The position numbers were made by a program, and so were the translations under genes. From Prosapia bicincta (taxonomy: Eukaryota; Arthropoda; Insecta; Hemiptera; Cercopidae): 64,000 nucleotides of DNA. The DNA is taken from NCBI GenBank assembly GCA_036971475.1, contig JBAIZL010000376.1, positions 2,364,001 through 2,428,000 of the forward strand, read 5' to 3'. Below the pieces are notes generated by a model, which had not been told where the DNA came from, did not search any database, and saw only the letters and a list, made by a program, of their open reading frames with translations. Below are positions 25,301 through 30,892 of this stretch, piece after piece (the stretch's first letter is position 1; every line of letters begins with the position of its first letter).

Positions 25301-25741
25301 CCCTAACCTCAACATCAGATAAATCCATTCATTTTTTTTTCTCCTAATAGCCTTATCTCTTTTCCCCTGACAGACTTATATAAACTATAATCACTCATAT
25401 GCTCATGGAAACAATATATATATCTTTAATCTGTGCATCTGTGACATCTGATTTCTACTCCACACAATCTGTGATTACAATTATTTTATTTCATTCTTTT
25501 TGTGTTTTCTCTTCGATTGACAAAGACCACTGTGTGGTTGAAATATATCATTGTTTTAGTGCTTTTATGTGTTTCTATTTCAAGACCACAGAGTGGACTC
25601 TTACCAAGGTAAGTCTGTCAGTCTCCTAGTCCAAAAAATCTATATATATATATATATAATTTTAGTAATATTTTTACTTCATTTTAATATTTTAAAAGAA
25701 TTATTTTTTTTACAGATGTCAGTCACGAGAAAAAAGAATAA
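972..25741 (+). CDS. TMX3: TMX3-like thioredoxin-related transmembrane protein, C-terminal nine exons (5' incomplete)
   Basis: TMX3 is an ER membrane protein disulfide isomerase; its N-terminal thioredoxin domain (outside this window) does the redox work. Nine exons (972-1158, 7816-7893, 10414-10477, 14623-14726, 15464-15543, 18892-18945, 22592-22784, 23488-23680, 25716-25741) join in one frame with GT-AG borders. They give about 325 residues, against 454 in human TMX3 with roughly its first 130 missing here. Family landmarks read in order: GDVAQYVYLGDRTKDEI, FFVYVG, a SWVNNERFNTF segment, FQFGWIGSPDLA, PYLLVVNSTTNHHHVPDD, then the membrane segment around SVLFGLPLGFLSLICYSI and an acidic cytosolic tail. 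Introns are full of transposons but every exon is clean. The tail ends in HEKKE rather than a textbook KKXX signal. The identification is from remembered family sequence and is strong. Confidence 0.9.
1755..2458 (+). pseudogene. PLE-1 reverse transcriptase fragment
   Basis: Translation gives an RT palm: FDI-NLYTNVPIEQTL (split by one extra A at about 1775-1781), then GLPMGSPISGILAEIFLHHI, YVDEILILY, INFLDLTI and YRKPTTTD. This order and the GLPMGSP and YRKPT motifs are typical of Penelope-like RTs. The catalytic YVDD reads YVDE, so the second Asp is replaced by Glu. The N-terminal half is absent because of 5' truncation. The frame is otherwise open from 1793 to the stop at 2456-2458, where the linker toward the endonuclease begins. 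It is inactive as it stands. Confidence 0.82.
2640..2840 (+). pseudogene. PLE-1 GIY-YIG endonuclease domain
   Basis: Around 2655 the translation reads SGIYKLTCNDCPNYYIGQTD followed by RSFYTRFEEH. That is the GIY...YIG core with the CxxC found in PLE endonucleases and the conserved Arg. It is out of continuous frame with the RT fragment upstream. In PLEs this domain nicks the target for RT priming. Confidence 0.8.
3603..4812 (+). mobile_element. Non-autonomous DNA transposon (MITE) with TTA target duplication
   Basis: The ends are inverted copies: GGGGCCATCCCTAAATTACA at the left, and the complement of the right end reads GGGACCATCCCTAAATCACG. Both ends continue into CGTAACGC/CATAATGCC and a G-rich block. 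TTA flanks both sides (3600-3602 and 4813-4815). Nothing coding is seen inside; there is a second imperfect inverted pair around 4092-4115/4166-4190. A 'ggggccat.cataaattacgt' terminus is a common arthropod repeat end, but I cannot assign the superfamily. Confidence 0.65.
5505..6300 (-). mobile_element. Penelope-like element PLE-5, 3' part, antisense
   Basis: Read on the - strand, about 6085-5960 encodes GVYKLTCSLCPSFYIDQTGR with SFYTRY downstream, a GIY-YIG domain in which YIG has become YID. It is followed by a long polar C-terminus (NLQILHKQHRN, EQYEIYRHF) typical of PLE endonuclease tails. An upstream piece at 6292-6110 is the RT-endonuclease linker. The outer end 5505-5650 recurs at 14902-15050, so it is the element's terminal repeat. 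Confidence 0.72.
6708..7040. repeat. Hairpin repeat family F, copy 1
   Basis: This is a large inverted repeat. The left arm (about 6750-6868) is complementary to the right arm (about 6911-7030), with a loop of about 40 bases carrying a smaller inverted motif. Related copies are at 54408-54756 (hairpin) and 15678-15852 (single arm). The arms contain a palindrome-rich CTGATGA...GAAA block described separately. The arm ends read GAAAGAACCCCAATACCAC. No coding is seen. Confidence 0.85.
6915..6961 (+). ncRNA. Hammerhead-ribozyme-like motif in hairpin family F
   Basis: Stem I can pair AACCCT (6915-6920) with AGGGTT (6956-6961). The core CTGATGA is at 6921-6927. Stem II is GACGAC/GTCATC with a 3-base loop (6929-6943, one mismatch; perfect GATGAC/GTCATC in the 54.6 kb copy). 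GAA is at 6944-6946. Stem III is ATG/CAT with a 2-base loop (6947-6954). The cleavage base would be A6955. One extra A (6928) sits between the core and stem II, which departs from the canonical hammerhead. Hammerheads with very short stem III are known in PLE terminal repeats; activity is inferred only. Confidence 0.5.
7816..7893 (+). CDS. TMX3: TMX3 exon
   Basis: Acceptor TTTCAG, donor AAG|GTAAGG, 78 bases, phase 0 at both ends, 26 codons. It encodes a Tyr/Phe-rich strand (TIYFEVAEKFQPHGFFYSAP) corresponding to the thioredoxin-like non-catalytic domain. Confidence 0.87.
8236..8634 (-). mobile_element. PLE-2 3'-end fragment, antisense
   Basis: It is nearly the same sequence as the 3' end of PLE-2 at 25245-25560, in reverse orientation: the tail of the GIY-YIG ORF (LPPDCNPSELR region) plus the 3' UTR with the GACAAAG-ACCAC-TGT-GTGGT-TGAAA block. 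It is truncated at both ends and lacks the terminal (TA)n. Confidence 0.8.
9407..10220 (-). pseudogene. Tigger/pogo-like transposase C-terminal relic
   Basis: Read on the - strand, broken frames between about 10210 and 9620 give QKGKISHGEGPAPLENAIRY and DKQMQKTYKNFF. These resemble the C-terminal region of Tigger/jerky transposases (short helix-rich segment then a KQ-T-KDFF-like end). The outer end at 9407 reads CAGTAGAGTCTCAATGATTC, a pogo/Tigger-type terminus preceded by TA. Many stops; no catalytic region remains. Confidence 0.45.
10414..10477 (+). CDS. TMX3: TMX3 exon
   Basis: Acceptor TTTTTTCTAG, donor GATG|GTTTGT, 64 bases ending in phase 1. It encodes VRLKDPTVFVYKENSSYFF, which aligns with the PAVLVFKDETYFVYDEY strand of vertebrate TMX3. 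It is too short to appear as a free-standing open frame and was found by homology plus splice borders. Confidence 0.85.
10908..12226 (-). mobile_element. mariner element (1319 bp)
   Basis: The terminal inverted repeats are CTAGGTCTGTTCAAAAAATA at the left and, complemented, CGAGGTCTGTTCAAAAAATA at the right. Both are directly flanked by TA (10906-10907 and 12227-12228), the mariner target duplication. Length and TIR position fit a full-length mariner. The transposase reads on the - strand, opposite to TMX3. Confidence 0.93.
10969..12030 (-). pseudogene. mariner transposase, inactivated
   Basis: The start codon is at 12030. The N-terminal HTH part reads MDSLKEQRIAVKFCVKLEK and later GRPSTSTDDPHVDKINNLV and RRLTIRELSEECGIS. 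A stop interrupts FxWHEHFKGG, and another stop or frameshift precedes MHRVAAKFVPRLM. The DDE domain shows the first Asp in GDESWVYGYD. At the second position HDNAPAH has become HHNNAPAHSA, so the catalytic Asp is Asn. The third Asp block (YSPDLAACD) lies in another frame. The copy therefore has at least two frame breaks and a lost catalytic residue. mariner transposases normally run to about 345 residues. Confidence 0.9.
12828..12905 (+). repeat. Short PLE/hairpin-F-like end fragment
   Basis: GAGGATGATTGCTATGCAAT, then TGAAATGTACATAACG and a TTTGTGGTATAGAGG stretch, parallels the core and outer part of hairpin family F (GATGA-stem-GAAATGTACATAAGGG). It is a diverged single arm; nothing else is attached. 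Confidence 0.4.
13398..14024. mobile_element. pogo-like MITE (627 bp)
   Basis: The ends are CAGTAGAGCGTTGAAAATCC at the left and, complemented, CAGTAGAACGTCATTAATCC at the right, each directly flanked by TA. The left end continues GGATCAG while the right has GGAGCG. No transposase sequence is seen inside, so it is a non-autonomous deletion derivative. Confidence 0.75.
14623..14726 (+). CDS. TMX3: TMX3 exon
   Basis: Acceptor ATATTACAG, donor TATCAG|GTGAGA, 104 bases. The first two bases complete the Gly codon begun in the preceding exon, and it ends in phase 0. It encodes LTSWVNNERFNTFIKVTRGN, matching the conserved LSSWINRERFQNY motif that follows the Trx-like strand in TMX3. Confidence 0.88.
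14902..15190 (+). repeat. PLE-5 terminal repeat copy with hammerhead-like block
   Basis: 14902-15050 repeats 5505-5650 (GAGCTACTAGTTTCCACTAA, GTCCCATTGTCAACTCAGAC). The following part ends in CACTGATGAAGGCGATATC-ATTGTC-GAAAC. There GGCGAT/ATTGTC can pair and the CTGATGA and GAAAC blocks resemble a hammerhead core. It is flanked by repeated AATAAACTAATGTGTA strings at about 15092 and 15200. Confidence 0.55.
15464..15543 (+). CDS. TMX3: TMX3 exon
   Basis: Acceptor GATTTACAG, donor ATAGA|GTGAGT, 80 bases ending in phase 2. It encodes TNKFLVLAVVQENKLQEIPD, the counterpart of the TGKLVALAVIDEK strand of TMX3. Confidence 0.86.
15678..15852 (+). repeat. Hairpin family F, single arm
   Basis: It matches the left arm of the copies at 6708 and 54408 (GGAAAGAACCCCAATACCAC and onward to CTAGCAAAGAAGAAGTTACG) but lacks the complementary second arm. 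It is either half of a hairpin or the ancestral linear form. Confidence 0.7.
16793..17670 (+). pseudogene. non-LTR retrotransposon (LINE) relic with RNase H domain
   Basis: About 16862-17110 reads SFYLAFMRSKATYCCEVWGS, the region after the RT domain of I/Jockey/R1-type LINE ORF2. The RNase H part follows: IFTDGSGQGKGDVRCG (17370-17430), then after a frame change SSMDAELLAINAALASCYSL and ICILMDSRSALETLSRSG (17480-17600). D in TDGS, E in AELLA and D in MDSRSA are the RNase H catalytic acids. Several frameshifts and stops are present. It is truncated on both sides and noticeably less AT-rich than the surrounding intron. Confidence 0.8.
18892..18945 (+). CDS. TMX3: TMX3 exon
   Basis: Acceptor TTTTATAG, donor CATGA|GTAAGT, 54 bases. 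One base completes a Glu codon and two bases of the next remain. It encodes FRDMIESIIKNNRAKYH, a helix equivalent to LKSIIQEVARDYRDLFH in vertebrate TMX3. Confidence 0.84.
19610..19910 (+). other. GC-richer block of unknown origin
   Basis: This block is much richer in G+C than the rest of the intron. It contains an open frame of 71 codons (19621-19836, beginning MPFKRTPSQGRHTRKGLNPQ) and ends in (CA)n running into (TA)n. It could be part of a LINE ORF1 or a SINE-like repeat; I do not recognise it. There are no convincing splice borders to make it an exon. Confidence 0.3.
19925..19961. repeat. (CA)n/(TA)n microsatellite
   Basis: An ACACAC run passes into a (TA)n tract directly abutting the PLE-3 end sequence. 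Confidence 0.95.
19962..20588. repeat. PLE-3 3'-end hairpin (inverted dimer)
   Basis: The left arm 20007-20290 and right arm 20305-20588 are almost perfect inverted copies separated by a 14-base spacer. The right arm reads as the 3' end of PLE-3 (GACCGAAAGGTGCCTCATCA, ATTATTGCACTTAATGG). The left arm continues outward to (TA)n through TTGATATTTAACGTTATCC. Both sides are bordered by (TA)n, so this is a tail-out inverted dimer of a heavily 5'-truncated PLE. Confidence 0.9.
20589..20880. repeat. (TA)n tracts with small PLE-3 end pieces
   Basis: It has (TA)n at 20586-20622 and 20855-20877. Between them is a PLE-3 end fragment (20623-20705) and a 36-bp-arm hairpin (about 20735-20806, GAAGTTAATATATTACTATT and its complement), ending with GTCAGTGCAACGGAAAAACA. 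Confidence 0.8.
22259..22312. repeat. (TA)n microsatellite
   Basis: An uninterrupted TA tract adjoins a PLE-3 end at 22313. Confidence 0.97.
22313..22455 (-). mobile_element. PLE-3 3'-end fragment, antisense
   Basis: TTCACGTTGTCCATAATTTT, GCACTGACTTTATGAAGTT and the GATGAAGCACCTTTCGATCC block are a diverged copy of the PLE-3 terminus. It lies tail-to-tail with the fragment ending at 20850. Confidence 0.75.
22592..22784 (+). CDS. TMX3: TMX3 exon
   Basis: Acceptor TTTATAG, donor GCCACA|GTAAGT, 193 bases. It encodes FQFGWIGSPDLANSIAMTEV and LPYLLVVNSTTNHHHVPDD, followed by a helix ending in the phase-0 donor. FGxxDG/GSP and VPxxVVxNTS are conserved features of this TMX3 domain. Confidence 0.9.
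23040..23231 (+). pseudogene. Possible Tigger/jerky-like transposase tail in TMX3 intron
   Basis: This 63-codon open frame contains ITFKEYIII, CGELFDQDILAVVEKSAE and LSDLTENQA. It resembles the acidic C-terminal stretch of Tigger/jerky transposases (short hydrophobic motif, then an E/D-rich 'DEDI' helix). It has no flanking splice sites that would join TMX3. The similarity is weak and could be coincidental. Confidence 0.25.
23488..23680 (+). CDS. TMX3: TMX3 exon (transmembrane segment)
   Basis: Acceptor TTTTTCAG, donor GAAG|GTATGT, 193 bases. After a basic, amphipathic juxtamembrane stretch, the segment VLTSVLFGLPLGFLSLICYS forms the single membrane helix. The FGLPLG core is shared with vertebrate TMX3. 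The following ADILDAGEEEE begins the acidic cytosolic tail. Confidence 0.92.
23857..24696 (+). pseudogene. PLE-2 reverse transcriptase, internally deleted
   Basis: There is one open frame without an ATG at its start. It reads QLSDITTYKILTDNPS, YILPKIHKN, GRPIIAGCNSVTERISAFLD, then VTIDVTSLYTNIPH (RT motif A region), GIAMGTRMAPLYANLYMGLL (motif B), WYRYIDDIFLIW (motif C, intact YIDD) and KINCL. These are the standard RT motifs of Neptune/Poseidon-type PLEs. The frame stops right after KINCL, where related elements continue with FLD and a YRKPT block; the next recognisable sequence is YHPGLHKLNKIL. So about 100 codons are missing between the RT and the linker. The upstream N-terminal domain is also absent. 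Confidence 0.88.
24703..25322 (+). pseudogene. PLE-2 linker and GIY-YIG endonuclease
   Basis: The frame has no ATG at its beginning. YHPGLHKLNKILRDDFKILQ and PPNLKNILVHPKLPDP lead to a Cys cluster CNRPRCKTCP, a second FKIQGHHNCTSKTVIYQL and then QLQCKLCSPQYIGLTTDGLN with IRMNGHRHDVKI. That gives the GIY-like (VIYQL), CxxC, YIG and Arg/His elements of the PLE endonuclease. GIY is VIY here. The C-terminal about 74 residues from IRMNGHRHD onward are identical in the two other copies at 30.65-31.46 kb. It ends at TAA 25320-25322. Confidence 0.88.
25716..25741 (+). CDS. TMX3: TMX3 terminal exon
   Basis: Acceptor TTTTTTACAG follows a pyrimidine tract. The 26-base coding part finishes the tail as DVSHEKKE and stops at TAA 25739-25741. 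The tail keeps an E-KK-E end resembling but not equal to the dilysine KKKD end of human TMX3. A candidate AATAAA lies at 26044-26049, inside a Tigger-like element that begins 220 bases after the stop. Confidence 0.78.
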
Positions 25742-25961
25742 CCCTCAGCTGCACTTCTTTTATATCTAGTCATAATTAAACGAATTTAAAGCTTTATAAA
25801 ACCATGATTTAATATATATATATAATAAGAAATGCAAGTGGCCATATCTGGTAGGTATGATTTTATGTTTATAATTTTTATTTAATAAGTATGCCCCACA
25901 GGAGCATAAAATAACACATTCCACAGTATAATTTGAATGGTTCTGGACAACATTTATAATA

Positions 25962-26880
25962 CAGTCCAATCCTGGTAATCTGAATTCCGGTGGTCCGAAA
26001 CTCCCACTAATCCGAAACGATTTTTGAAAGTATCAAAACAAGAAATAAATAAATGGCTATAAGAGAGGTTCAAAGGAGGAAGACAACATTGTTCTGTTTA
26101 CTTTGCAATGACATCAGTGTATCAATCCCTTTTGATTAGTCAGTCTACAGAAGTTCAGTTTCAACGTTTACGGCAGACAGTAGAATCGATGTGTCATCGC
26201 AGTGTTACACTTTAATTTTTATAATGGTGTCTCCTTCTCTTAAAAAAATACACAAAACACTTTTGTTGTCGGATAAGTGCAACATTCTAAAACTACTTGA
26301 TGCCAGGGTACCTGCTAAAAAATTAGCGGAGGATCGGAAAATCAACAATCAGTGACACAAAGAAAAATTTTGTTATTTTTGTCTTCTATGGAGCAAAGTA
26401 GCAGTGGCCTCAGTGTGCCAAAACATTGAAAATGTGTGAATACATTTTCTTAGAAACTTCTCTATACATATGGTTTCTGCAAGAACGATCGCGAATGACC
26501 TCATATTGGGCCTTTTAATGCAGGAAAAGGTGAGATGCTTTTTTTTCTGAACTATATCCCAATAAGGAAGAGTTTAAACCCAGTGATCATTGGCTTGACT
26601 ATTTCAAAAAGAGACATAGAATTCAGTGCTTTTCTATCACAGGAGAAAAATTTTCTAATAATCCGAATGCTATAAAAATACAGGTTTCAATTGCTAAGTT
26701 TTTTCCAGATGTTACTGTACTTAACTAACTCTATTCTTAACATTAGCTTATATGTACTGAATATTACCATTTAGGCATATATGTAGCCGTATTTACGTCA
26801 TAGGTATATGTAGTACGCATATATTCCGATAATCTGAAATGGTTGTACATTTATTGTTTCGGATTACCATGATTGGACAA
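25962..26880 (+). mobile_element. Tigger-like DNA transposon, deletion derivative
   Basis: The left end CAGTCCAATCCTGGTAATCT and complement of the right end TTGTCCAATCATGGTAATCC are inverted, with TA preceding the left end. From 26223 the sense frame reads MVSPSLKKIHKTLLLSDK and NILKLLDARVPAKKLAEDR, the N-terminal HTH (CENP-B type) of Tigger transposases. Further pieces (VSARTIANDLILGLLMQEK) follow, broken by stops. The DDE domain is absent. It starts about 220 bases after the TMX3 stop, so the TMX3 3' UTR may run into it. Confidence 0.7.
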
Positions 26881-27913
26881 TTTTCTGTAAGTTTATACCA
26901 TCACCCGTTTAACCAGAAAGCGATGTGTGATAACTCATGGTATACAGAATCAAGTATTTCAAGTAGGTATAAAGAGCCTTACATTTAAAAGTTGAATATA
27001 GGATCATTGTAAGTTACAGATAAGATTTTTTTATATCATTGCATTACTCAAAGAATAGTGACTAATGCTTTCTATTATTTTTATTATTAGTAGTAGTAGT
27101 AGTAGTAGTAAGAGAAGAGATGGGAAAAGTTTATATTTTTTAAATTAACCCTTCACATGGTATGTAAGAAATTGCAAATTTCACTTCAGCTCTTAATTTA
27201 ATGAAAAAATATCTTTAAAATAATTAAAAAGTTATATGTTGAGTTCTACAGGATTGGTGTTAGTCAAAAACATTTATGGAAAAACAATGTATTAGTGACC
27301 ATTAACTTAACACTAGAAAACTATTATTACGGTAAAAACAGGTTAGTAATGTTTATTATTTACAGGAAAATTTTTAACAACAATCAATAACTTTTTGAAA
27401 TTAATAAAATATACATTACAGTAGAACCTTTCTATTCTTTCACGTTCGGGATCAAGGGGGGAGAGATTAGAGGAAAAGATAACTTACGAAAGTTGTGAAA
27501 TTAACGTGTAATTGTGGGTGAACATAATACATAAATAGATAGGTAATGTAATTAATATTGTACTTAAGTTATTTATGTCGCCCAAAAAAACTCAATAAAA
27601 CTATAAAAGCACTATTAGTCTGCAATATAGTTCGTGATTACAAATACAGTATGTTACTCTATTTTCACAGAAGACATAAGCAGAAAATATTACAGTTCCT
27701 TGTAAAAACAATAACTTTAGCAAAAAAATATGGTATATTAAATCTATTTACGTTTTTAAAACGACTGTTAATTTCTTTGTACTAAAGAATTCTTTTCTGA
27801 TGGCGTCTATAGGATCTGACAGTGCAGACGATGTTTATGATTACAGTGACAAATACAGGTAAAGAAGGTGGGGAATTAGAGAGAGGTTCTGTTGTGTGTG
27901 TGTATGTGTGTTT
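26881..27913. other. Intergenic sequence, nothing recognised
   Basis: It is AT-rich, with a short (AGT)n run at about 27090-27110 and a lone pogo-like terminus (CAGTAGAACCTTTCTATTC, about 27421). I did not find a partner end or coding content. Confidence 0.5.
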
Positions 27914-28033
27914 ATATATATATATATATATGAAGTTAATATATTACTATTGTAAGTAATTTTATCCACCATTAAGTGCAATAATTTTACCTTGAGTGAT
28001 GAGGCACCTTTCGGTCACTTGACCATTGTCGAA

Positions 28034-28266
28034 TCACTGATATTTTTCTGGTGTAGATGTTCGGTCCGTGATATTGGTATTTGTTGACGTTACATACACT
28101 TTCTCTTGATCTGTGTGTATGATGTTTTTATATAGTATGTCTTCTGTATATGTTGTTTGTAGATTCATTAAATTGTTATGTATGTTTTTATAAATGTGGT
28201 ATTTTTCTAGTGAGTTTAGTTCTATTGGGTTATTATTTATTTCAAGTATGGTTAGGTTATTTTCGT
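28034..28266 (-). pseudogene. PLE-3 endonuclease C-terminus in the inverted 5' arm
   Basis: Read on the - strand: NENNLTILEINNNPIELNSL, EKYHIYKNIHNNLMNLQTTY and so on to a stop at 28034. It is the undamaged version of the C-terminal tail that is frameshifted in the sense copy about 850 bases away. It has no promoter or start of its own and is part of the foldback arm. Confidence 0.75.
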
Positions 28267-28267
28267 T

Positions 28268-29120
28268 AATTAAACCTATACTAAACACACACAATTTTTC
28301 ACTATGGACAAGGTACGTAGACGATATACTTGTAATATACCAACCTACCATTCACAACGAACACATCATAATATTAAACAAACTAAATACATACAACGAA
28401 AACATACAATTCACTGTTGAAACAGAAACAAATAAAACAATCAACTATCTCGACATCACTTTAAATATGAATGATAATAAAATAGAAACTACAGTATACA
28501 GGAAACCTACTTCCAACAACACCACAATACACTACAAATCTAACCACCCCTGGACACACAAAATTAACACTTACAGTAACATGATAAATAAAGCAATAAA
28601 ATACACACAGGATAACAAACAAAAATTAAATGAAGAATTAGATAACATTATAAAAATAGCAATAGAAAATGGATACAACAAACACATTATAAAAAATATA
28701 TACAATAAATTCACAAAAAAACCTAACCTCAACACAACACTAAAACCGGAACACAAAAATAATGAAAATAAAAAAATATACCTAAAATATAAATACACCA
28801 ATAAAAAAAAATAGAAAAAATAACAATTATATACAACAAAGAATACTACACTCCAACATACAAACCAAACAACAAAATAATAAAATATCTTAATAACACA
28901 AACCACAAAACAAATTCAGAAAAACATAACCTATCAGGAATTTACAAAATTACATGCAACAACTGTAACGCTTTTTACATAGGAAAAACAACCAGATCAT
29001 TTAAAATAAGATTTGAAGAACATTATAGAGCATTCAAAAACAAAAATTCAAAAGTATCAAATGTTGCAGCACACCTAATATCACATAAACATGAAATAAC
29101 AAATACGAAAATAACCTAAC
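28268..29120 (+). pseudogene. PLE-3 RT palm fragment plus GIY-YIG endonuclease
   Basis: The sense translation begins with RYVDDILVIYQ (intact YVDD), then INYLDITLNM, VYRKPTSNNTTIHYKSNHP, and a Lys/Asn-rich linker to a stop at 28814. In another frame about 28930-29110 reads HNLSGIYKITCNNCNAFYIG and RSFKIRFEEHYRAFKNK, a full GIY-YIG core. A stop follows NTKIT. In the inverted 5' copy the same place stays open (NENNLTILEINNNP), showing a frameshift in the sense copy. RT motifs A and B are missing because of 5' truncation. Confidence 0.87.
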
Positions 29121-29486
29121 CATACTTGAAATAAATAATAACAAAATAGAACTAAACTCACTAGAAAAATACCACATTTATAAAAACATACACAACAATT
29201 TAATGAATCTACAAACAACATATACAGAAGACATACTATATAAAAACATCATACACACAGATCAAGAGAAGGTGCATGTAACGTCAACAAATACCAATAT
29301 CACGGACCGAATATCTACACCAGAAAAATATCAGTGATTCGACAATGGTCAAGTGACCGAAAGGTGCCTCATCACTCAAGGTAAAATTATTGCACTTAAT
29401 GGTGGATAAAATTACTTACAATAGTAATATATTAACTTCATAAAGTCAGTGCAACGGAAAAACAATGGATAACATAAAATATCAAG

Positions 29487-29540
<54 letters not shown>
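29487..29540. repeat. (TA)n microsatellite
   Basis: The TA tract joins the PLE-3 tail to the next PLE-3 hairpin. Confidence 0.95.
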
Positions 29541-29542
<2 letters not shown>

Positions 29543-30037
29543 GTTGATAAATTACTATTGTAAATACTTTTATTCACCAGTAAGTGCAATAATTTTACCT
29601 TGTTGTGATGAGGCACCTTTCGGTCACTTGACCATTGTCGAATCACTGATTATTTTTCTGGTGTAGATGTTCGGTCCGTGATGTTGGTATTTGTTGACGT
29701 TACACGCAACGTTAAACTCACTAGAAAAAATACCACATTTATAAAAACACACACAACAATTTAATGAACCTACAGACCACATATACAGAAGACATACTAT
29801 ATAAAAACATCATACACGCAGATTAAGAAAAAATGCATGTAACGTCAACAAATACCAACATCACGGACCGAACATCTACACCAGAAAAATAATCAGAGAT
29901 TCGACAATGGTTAAGTGACCAAAAGGTGCCTCATCACAACAAGGTAAAATTATTGCACCTAGTGGTGGATAAAAGTATTTACAATAGTAATTTATCAACT
30001 TCATAAAGTCAGTGCAACGGAAAAATAATGGACAACG

Positions 30038-30040
<3 letters not shown>
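29541..30040. repeat. PLE-3 end hairpin (second inverted dimer)
   Basis: The left arm (29541-about 29706) and right arm (about 29835-30005) are inverted copies of the PLE-3 terminus. An asymmetric centre (29707-29834) is present only in the sense orientation (CACTAGAAAAAATACCACA). Both outer ends run into (TA)n. It is diverged from the 20.0 kb hairpin, so it arose independently. Confidence 0.85.

Positions 30041-30106
<66 letters not shown>
30041..30106. repeat. (TA)n microsatellite
   Basis: An uninterrupted TA tract lies between two hairpins. Confidence 0.97.
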
Positions 30107-30108
<2 letters not shown>

Positions 30109-30193
30109 AACTAAGTCAAAATATAAATACAAGAATTATAATTGAATTGTAAATTCAATTATAATTCTTGTATTTGTATTTTGACTTAGCTCT
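30107..30193. repeat. Short hairpin between two (TA)n tracts
   Basis: About 42-base arms (from AGAACTAAGTCAAAATATA; complement ending TTTTGACTTAGCTCTT) have almost no loop and only a few mismatches. They are bordered by (TA)n on the left and (TA)n after 30222 on the right. This is the same (TA)n-hairpin-(TA)n plan as the PLE-3 dimers, but the arms match none of the PLE families I recognised. Confidence 0.8.
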
Positions 30194-30219
30194 TTATTAA
30201 TACACAATAATACATATTG

Positions 30220-30221
<2 letters not shown>

Positions 30222-30283
<62 letters not shown>

Positions 30284-30286
30284 TTA
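30222..30286. repeat. (TA)n microsatellite
   Basis: A TA tract with minor interruptions at its right end, abutting the inverted PLE-2 tail. Confidence 0.95.
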
Positions 30287-30652
30287 TAGGTTAGTTTTGG
30301 TTGGTAAAGATTATTTAGATTTTTTTAGATAGGAGACTGACAGACTTACCTTGGTAAGAGTCCACTCTGTAGTCTTGAAATAGAAACACATAAAGCACTT
30401 AAACAATGATATATTTCAACCACACAGTGGTCTTTGTCAATCGAAGAGAAAACACAAAAAGAAATATGAGAGAATGAAATAAAATAATTGTAATCACAGA
30501 TTGTGTAGAGTAGAAATCAGATGTCACAGATGCACAGATTAAAGATATATATATTGTTTCCATGAACATATGAGTGATTATAGTTTATATAAGTCTGTCG
30601 GGGAAAAGAGATAAGGCTATTTGGGGGAAAAAAAAAAAAAAAATGAATGTAT

Positions 30653-30892
30653 TTATCTGATGTTGAGGTTAGGAGATTCTCTGGACTTGGTATACCACTG
30701 GTATGATAGTTCCCACCTTCTCAGTTCTGAGGGATTGCAATCAGGGGGGAGTGATTTAATTATTTTTGTGGTATAGCAGTCATCAAAAGTTGTGATGTTG
30801 TGACTCGCCGCATGTTGAGCTGTTGGTCTATCCATATTCATAATTTTAACATCATGTCTGTGGCCATTCATTCTGATTGAAAATGGCTTCAA
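30653..30892 (-). pseudogene. PLE-2 endonuclease C-terminus (inverted arm)
   Basis: The - strand frame covers IRMNGHRHDVKIMNMDRPTA to the stop, identical at protein level over about 74 residues to the sense copies at 25.1-25.3 and 31.2-31.46 kb. The initial MKPFS belongs to the junction with the sense arm and not to the element's protein. Confidence 0.85.

Larger units (their letters stand above)
23785..25639 (+). mobile_element. Penelope-like element PLE-2 with inverted 5' piece, in last TMX3 intron
   Basis: The first about 65 bases (23785-23850) are an inverted copy of the element's own endonuclease region (compare 25120-25185). From 23857 a sense PLE runs through RT, C-rich linker, GIY-YIG and 3' UTR, and ends in CTAGTCCAAAAAATC followed by (TA)n. 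It sits in sense orientation between TMX3 exons 23680 and 25716. Two more copies of its 3' part lie head to head at 30.3-31.8 kb. Confidence 0.88.
27914..29485 (+). mobile_element. Penelope-like element PLE-3 with long inverted 5' copy of its 3' end
   Basis: (TA)n at 27914-27931 is followed by about 335 bases (27932-28266) that are the inverted complement of the element's last part (about 29113-29440), including the endonuclease C-terminus. The sense body starts at about 28268 inside the RT palm and runs through GIY-YIG to the terminal ATATCAAGAA-(TA)n at 29485. The unit is thus a foldback bounded by (TA)n on both sides. Confidence 0.9.

Noticed and set aside
28571..28906. 111-codon - strand frame rich in Phe, Cys and Tyr, looking like a membrane protein
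   Set aside because: Shadow of the Lys/Asn-rich PLE-3 linker on the + strand.
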